Below are positions 14,027-17,448 of a stretch of DNA of 17,448 nucleotides, piece after piece (positions within the stretch are counted from its first letter, which is position 1; every line of letters begins with the position of its first letter). The DNA comes from STC-54 sp964504665 (GTDB lineage Bacteria > Patescibacteriota > Microgenomatia > Daviesbacterales > UBA10151), in assembly GCA_964504665.1 (NCBI GenBank), contig CAZDEH010000021.1, positions 1-17,448 on the forward strand. The letters run 5' to 3'. Below the pieces are notes generated by a model, which did no database searches, was not told the origin of the DNA, and was given only the letters and a program-made list of their open reading frames with translations. Position numbers and translations under genes: made by a program.

Positions 14027-14451
14027 AAGTTAAAATTAAGAGAGTTGATAAAGATCTGCCTTTGCCAAAATATGAAAGTGCCGGGGCTGTGGCTTTTGAT
14101 GTGATTGTTAGGGAAACAACAATTATTGAATCAAATTCAATTGGTAGGGTTCCAGTAAACGTGATAGTTGAGACCCCAAAAGGCTATATGCTTTTACTCA
14201 AAGATCGCTCGAGTACTGCTATGAAAAAAGGATTAATTTGTACTCCAGGTTTTATTGATCAAGATTTTTGTGGAGATAATGATGAAATAAAAATACAATT
14301 TTATAATTTTCAAAAAGAAGCGGTGACTGTAGAGAGAGGTGAAAGATTGGGTCAAGCCTCTTTTGTTAGAGTTGATATTGCAGAGTGGGAAGAAGTTGAT
14401 TCCATAACAGACAAATCCAGAGGAGGTTTTGGTAGTACAGGACACAAATGA
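14023..14451 (+). CDS. dut: dUTP diphosphatase (trimeric dUTPase)
   Basis: A 142-residue enzyme that hydrolyses dUTP to dUMP and pyrophosphate, keeping uracil out of DNA and feeding thymidylate synthesis. All five trimeric dUTPase motifs are present: motif 1 SAGAVAFDV (19-27), motif 2 KDRSST (60-65), motif 3 GFIDQDFCGD (76-85, catalytic Asp79), motif 4 RGERLGQ (105-111) and motif 5 SRGGFGSTG (132-140). Motif 3 has Phe82 where most dUTPases have the Tyr that stacks on uracil. Overlaps of ATGA with dcd upstream and with the kinase–ThyX gene downstream tie the three together for translation. Confidence 0.92.
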   Translation: MKVKIKRVDKDLPLPKYESAGAVAFDVIVRETTIIESNSIGRVPVNVIVETPKGYMLLLKDRSSTAMKKGLICTPGFIDQDFCGDNDEIKIQFYNFQKEAVTVERGERLGQASFVRVDIAEWEEVDSITDKSRGGFGSTGHK

Positions 14452-16727
14452 TAAAAAAAGGTAAGTTTATAGTTCTTTATGGAGCTAATAATTTGGGAAA
14501 ATCGAAGCAGGTTGAGTTACTTGAAAGTTCGTTGCAAAAAAAGGGAATTTCAGTGGTACGTTTAAAATATCCTGTTTATGATCTTAAACCAACTGGACCT
14601 ACAATAAATGCAGTCCTTAGGGAAGGATTAAAAATGCCTGATTTAGATCTACAAAAACTTTATGCTCAAAATAGAGCAGATTTTGAACCAAAACTTAAAG
14701 CATATTTAAATGCAGGTAAATGGGTAATTGCAGAAGATTATACTGGTACGGGAATTGCTTGGGGTATGACATGGGATGTTCCGCTGGATATTTTAGAGAA
14801 AATAAATAAAAAATTATTAAAAGAGGATTTAGCAATTTTATTATACGGAGAAAGATTTGTGAGCGGTATAGAAAAAAACCACCGTAATGAAGCAGATGAT
14901 AAAATTTGGGAAAAAGGACAACGGATACACATGGAACTCGCAGACAGATATGGATGGAAGAAAGTTTATGCAACACGTACTCCAGAAGAGGTAAATTTAG
15001 ATATTATAAATTTAGTGGTTGATAGTTTCTTAAAGAATCCTCAACCTGAAAAAGAAATTGAAAAAGATGGATTTAGGTGGTTTGTTTATTCTGAAAAAGA
15101 TACAGGGCTTAGACTTGTGTGTTTAGAAGATCCTTTTACTGGTGTGGTAGTGACAACAACTATTGCCAATTCTAAAAACAGAACTGCTGCTCACAGGGCA
15201 TGGGCTGGGGCAAGACATTCAAGAGCTCCCGGGAGTCCGTGGGAAATAATGTATGAAATGGGGGAAAAAGGGGTGGACCCGGATCAAAAGTTAGACGAAA
15301 TGTTCCGGAATTATGGTCACAAATCAGTTGGAGATATGGCCCATCTGGAAATTAGCACCCACAACACCCCAATGCATTTTTGTTTAGCTTTATTTAATAA
15401 TGCCGTAGTTAATGCCGGTCAGGAAAAATCCAGTAGATATCAATCTAAATTTAAAGAAGCAACCTTACATCCTCTTAATAATTATTTACCGGATGATTTT
15501 CCTACTGAAGACCTGGTTAGTTTAGAAGAGCGTTATCAATCTTTCGGGAGGTTGTCTTTAAAGCTTTATGCCAGTTATAAGGATCAAATTACCTCTGCTT
15601 TTGAAAAATTTTATAAACCAGGTAAAACGGACAAAGGAGCTTTAAATTCGAGAGTTATGGATTGCGTCAGGTTTTTCTTACCACTGGGGACTTGTAGCGG
15701 GTTGTCACTTGATACTTCTGCCCGTGATTGGTCAAGAATAATTGCAGAGCTCAAAGGTTCCCCCATCCCTTTTTATCACCGTGTAGCTTCTCAAATAGAG
15801 CAGTTATTTACGCCATCAAAGGAAATAGAAGAAAGTTTAGGGTTTAAAGCAGAGGCCCCAAGTTTGATTAGACATAGTGAAGCTGCAGTTCTTACTAATG
15901 ATAATTTAACTAATCTTCGTCTTTTTGTTGAAGGGAAAACTGATTTTTTAAAAGAAATCTCTGTAAGTAAAAAATTTAGAGGCAAAGTAGAACAAAATGT
16001 AAGCTTATTGTCAGAAAAATATTCTGAGGGCGATAAAGTGGTGGCACAATATCTTTTGACCGTCTGGCCAGGTCTAGATAGAAAGAAATTGCTTGAATGG
16101 GTCAATATTCAGAAACCTGCAATTAAGAAAAAAATTAGTAGTATAATATTTAAAGGTCATAATCATAACCATGAATTACCACTTTGGGGAGGAACTTCTA
16201 GTATGACTTTGGCATTTGAGTGTTTCATGGGTGAGGTGCGCGATTGGAATAGACACCGTGCTAATAAAAGATTTATTCCCGTACCTTTAATTTATGGAGA
16301 AAGTTGGACTATTGATACAGCTTTGCAAGTGATGGGGCGTGGTTTTGGATTGCCACTGTATTTAACAGCAGTACCAGAATTTGCAAAATTAGCCCAAAGA
16401 TTTGAAGATGATTTGAAAGATTATTATAAAAGACTTTTTGATTTTGTAGATAATGTTCAAAGCAAATATGGAAGTTCAATAGATTATTCTTTTGTACTTA
16501 ATTTATTACCGTTAGCTCATCAGACAGATATTTGGATGCATGGAGACCCAAAACAATTTTTATATTTAACACATCTTAGGGTCCGGAATGGTGGGCATAT
16601 TAATTACCGGGATTTAGCTTATAGAGCTAATAAATTAATTGCGGGGTCTGATTCTTATCTTTCAGGATTAATGTTAGATAAAAAACCGGATCCTGCAAGC
16701 CGTGAAGAACTCTTTGATAGAAGTTAA
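14448..16727 (+). CDS. Fusion: thymidylate kinase-like domain plus two ThyX-like domains
   Basis: One 759-residue chain with three parts. Residues 1-200 resemble thymidylate kinase: Walker A GANNLGKS (12-19), then RADFEPKLKAYLNAGKWVIA, an EDYTGTGIAWG block (96-106) where Tmk has DRYxxSxxAYQ, and a LID-like helix. Residues about 205-460 are ThyX-like: YGHKSVGDMAHLEIS (289-303), QEKSSRY (325-331), RFFLPLGT (408-415) and ARDWSRII (425-432). Residues about 465-735 are a second ThyX-like domain: WNRHRANKRF (600-609), LNLLPLAHQTDI (684-695) and HLRVRNGGHINYRDLAYR (709-726). ThyX makes dTMP from dUMP with FAD and methylene-tetrahydrofolate; Tmk then makes dTDP. The signature RHRxxSxNExSxRY is split: domain 1 keeps ExSxRY, domain 2 keeps RHR. 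It is last in the operon, before a terminator. Confidence 0.87.
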   Translation: MIKKGKFIVLYGANNLGKSKQVELLESSLQKKGISVVRLKYPVYDLKPTGPTINAVLREGLKMPDLDLQKLYAQNRADFEPKLKAYLNAGKWVIAEDYTGTGIAWGMTWDVPLDILEKINKKLLKEDLAILLYGERFVSGIEKNHRNEADDKIWEKGQRIHMELADRYGWKKVYATRTPEEVNLDIINLVVDSFLKNPQPEKEIEKDGFRWFVYSEKDTGLRLVCLEDPFTGVVVTTTIANSKNRTAAHRAWAGARHSRAPGSPWEIMYEMGEKGVDPDQKLDEMFRNYGHKSVGDMAHLEISTHNTPMHFCLALFNNAVVNAGQEKSSRYQSKFKEATLHPLNNYLPDDFPTEDLVSLEERYQSFGRLSLKLYASYKDQITSAFEKFYKPGKTDKGALNSRVMDCVRFFLPLGTCSGLSLDTSARDWSRIIAELKGSPIPFYHRVASQIEQLFTPSKEIEESLGFKAEAPSLIRHSEAAVLTNDNLTNLRLFVEGKTDFLKEISVSKKFRGKVEQNVSLLSEKYSEGDKVVAQYLLTVWPGLDRKKLLEWVNIQKPAIKKKISSIIFKGHNHNHELPLWGGTSSMTLAFECFMGEVRDWNRHRANKRFIPVPLIYGESWTIDTALQVMGRGFGLPLYLTAVPEFAKLAQRFEDDLKDYYKRLFDFVDNVQSKYGSSIDYSFVLNLLPLAHQTDIWMHGDPKQFLYLTHLRVRNGGHINYRDLAYRANKLIAGSDSYLSGLMLDKKPDPASREELFDRS

Positions 16728-16759
16728 TATGCCTACATTCTTGATGTGTGTAATAGCTA

Positions 16760-16789
16760 TTGACTTAGTACTATCATATTTGCTAAAAA
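16760..16789 (+). promoter_or_regulatory. Possible promoter for the HNH-like gene
   Basis: TTGACT (16760-16765) and TAAAAA (16784-16789) are 18 nt apart, with TGC just before the -10 as an extended element. A transcript from here would run through the terminator hairpin before reaching the gene. The -10 is a poor match. Confidence 0.3.
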
Positions 16790-16804
16790 ATAATAACTAT
16801 TTTT

Positions 16805-16829
16805 TCTGCCCAAAAAGGCAGATTTTTTT
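16805..16829 (+). terminator. Strong intrinsic terminator of the pyrG–thyX operon
   Basis: TCTGCC (16805-16810) pairs perfectly with GGCAGA (16817-16822) around a CAAAAA loop, followed at once by seven T (16823-16829). It ends 102 nt after the fusion gene stop. The T-tract runs straight into the ATG of the next gene. Confidence 0.88.
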
Positions 16830-17447
16830 ATGGAATTATTACGAGAAGAACAACAGCATTATGATGTACCTTCAGCCTGTATTATATGTGGGAAGGTGTT
16901 GGATAGTTCGGAAAGAGGAACTATTGATCACTACATCCCCCTTTGTGTTACCGGTTCGCATAATGAACGAAGCAGAGGGATAGAAAACCCTTTTTTAGAA
17001 GTTGTAAAAGATCCAAATAACTTATTTAAAATTTGTAGCAAAGAAGCCCATGATGATAAAGATAATGATAAAATTGCAGCATTTTTGGGGTTAACCCCAA
17101 ATGACAACCCTCATTGTTATCTGGAAAAAATAGGAGCGCCTCACACTAGACGTGGTGATCCAGTTGCTTTGATAAAATATTTAATGGAAAATTATCCGAT
17201 AACTCCAAATATAAGATTCCGAAGGGCTCAAATTAGAAGGATGATTACCATAAATAATCAATTTAGATCAGTAGCATATAAGCTTAATGGAGATTTAGAT
17301 CATGATTTAACAGTAAAATATCATAATGCTGCCGCACTCATTGGCGATTTTAATAGAAAATTGCATAGTTTGAGACCCTCAAATGATTTATCCGCGTTAT
17401 GCATCATGAGAGAATCCGAACGAACGGTTAGTCATTGCCTCAATTAA
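16830..17447 (+). CDS. HNH-endonuclease-like zinc protein
   Basis: A 205-residue protein with an HNH-type core in the N-terminal third: a CIIC knuckle (Cys17, Cys20), TIDHYIPL (Asp33-His34), Asn63/Asn64 in DPNNLFKIC (61-69) and a final Cys69...His74 followed by DDKD. This is the usual order of a ββα-metal nuclease with a structural zinc. The remaining 120 residues (Arg-rich IRFRRAQIRRM, then helices) match nothing I recognise, so the substrate is unknown. Translation ends at TAA 17445-17447, one base before the window edge. ATG 16830 is the only start in frame before the zinc knuckle, with a stop at 16794 upstream, yet it has no Shine-Dalgarno and touches a terminator. An 18-bp perfect palindrome lies within the gene. 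Confidence 0.65.
   Translation: MELLREEQQHYDVPSACIICGKVLDSSERGTIDHYIPLCVTGSHNERSRGIENPFLEVVKDPNNLFKICSKEAHDDKDNDKIAAFLGLTPNDNPHCYLEKIGAPHTRRGDPVALIKYLMENYPITPNIRFRRAQIRRMITINNQFRSVAYKLNGDLDHDLTVKYHNAAALIGDFNRKLHSLRPSNDLSALCIMRESERTVSHCLN
17084..17101. repeat. 18-bp perfect palindrome inside the HNH-like gene
   Basis: TTTGGGGTTAACCCCAAA is perfectly self-complementary with no spacer. It codes for part of a Phe-Leu-Gly-Leu-Thr-Pro segment. It could be a protein-binding or cleavage site, or chance. Confidence 0.5.
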
Positions 17448-17448
17448 A

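Noticed and set aside
16702..16983. Open frame of 93 codons overlapping the thyX fusion end and the HNH gene start
   Set aside because: It runs through the terminator, overlaps both neighbours in another frame and has no family-like features; the HNH frame is the better reading.

Overview
The window is AT-rich (G+C by eye roughly in the mid-30s percent), gene-dense and almost entirely on the + strand. It fits a small-genome bacterium of the Candidate Phyla Radiation (Patescibacteria), most likely the Microgenomates side. The grounds are a membrane-anchored ClpB/ClpC-like ATPase, a short PaaX/Cas2-like regulator next to dprA, a thymidylate kinase–ThyX fusion, few Shine-Dalgarno sequences and frequent ATGA gene overlaps. 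TGA reads as a normal stop. The taxonomic call is inference. A run of 10 N at 984-993 is an assembly join.

Region 1 (1-4209), cell shape and wall elongation: the 3' end of mreB, a convergent minus-strand pyrE, then mreC, mreD and the PBP2 transpeptidase mrdA. This is the rod-complex cluster, split by pyrE.

Region 2 (4210-8880): a PaaX/Cas2-like winged-helix regulator, dprA (ssDNA/RecA loading in natural transformation), a small unknown one-pass membrane protein, and a membrane-anchored double-AAA+ Clp-type ATPase. The regulator has a strong promoter with the palindrome ACGATCGT between its -35 and -10. A diverged copy of this 41-bp promoter/operator lies just before dprA, which suggests that one factor, perhaps the regulator itself, controls both genes.

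Region 3 (8881-11065): topA (DNA topoisomerase I), carrying an in-frame 27-codon, 72% G+C, partly palindromic insertion in an otherwise AT-rich gene.

Region 4 (11062-16829), a pyrimidine deoxynucleotide operon: pyrG (UTP to CTP), a P-loop nucleotide kinase-like gene, dcd (dCTP deaminase), dut (dUTPase), and a 759-residue fusion of a thymidylate kinase domain with two ThyX-like domains. The enzymes cover UTP→CTP and dCTP→dUTP/dUMP→dTMP→dTDP. Ribonucleotide reductase and nucleoside diphosphate kinase are not in the window. The two ThyX-like domains each keep a different half of the ThyX signature, the most unusual protein feature here. The operon ends at a strong intrinsic terminator.

Region 5 (16830-17447): an HNH-endonuclease-like gene whose start codon directly abuts the terminator T-tract. 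There is no gene-free stretch longer than about 120 bases, and I see no tRNA, rRNA, CRISPR array or insertion sequence.
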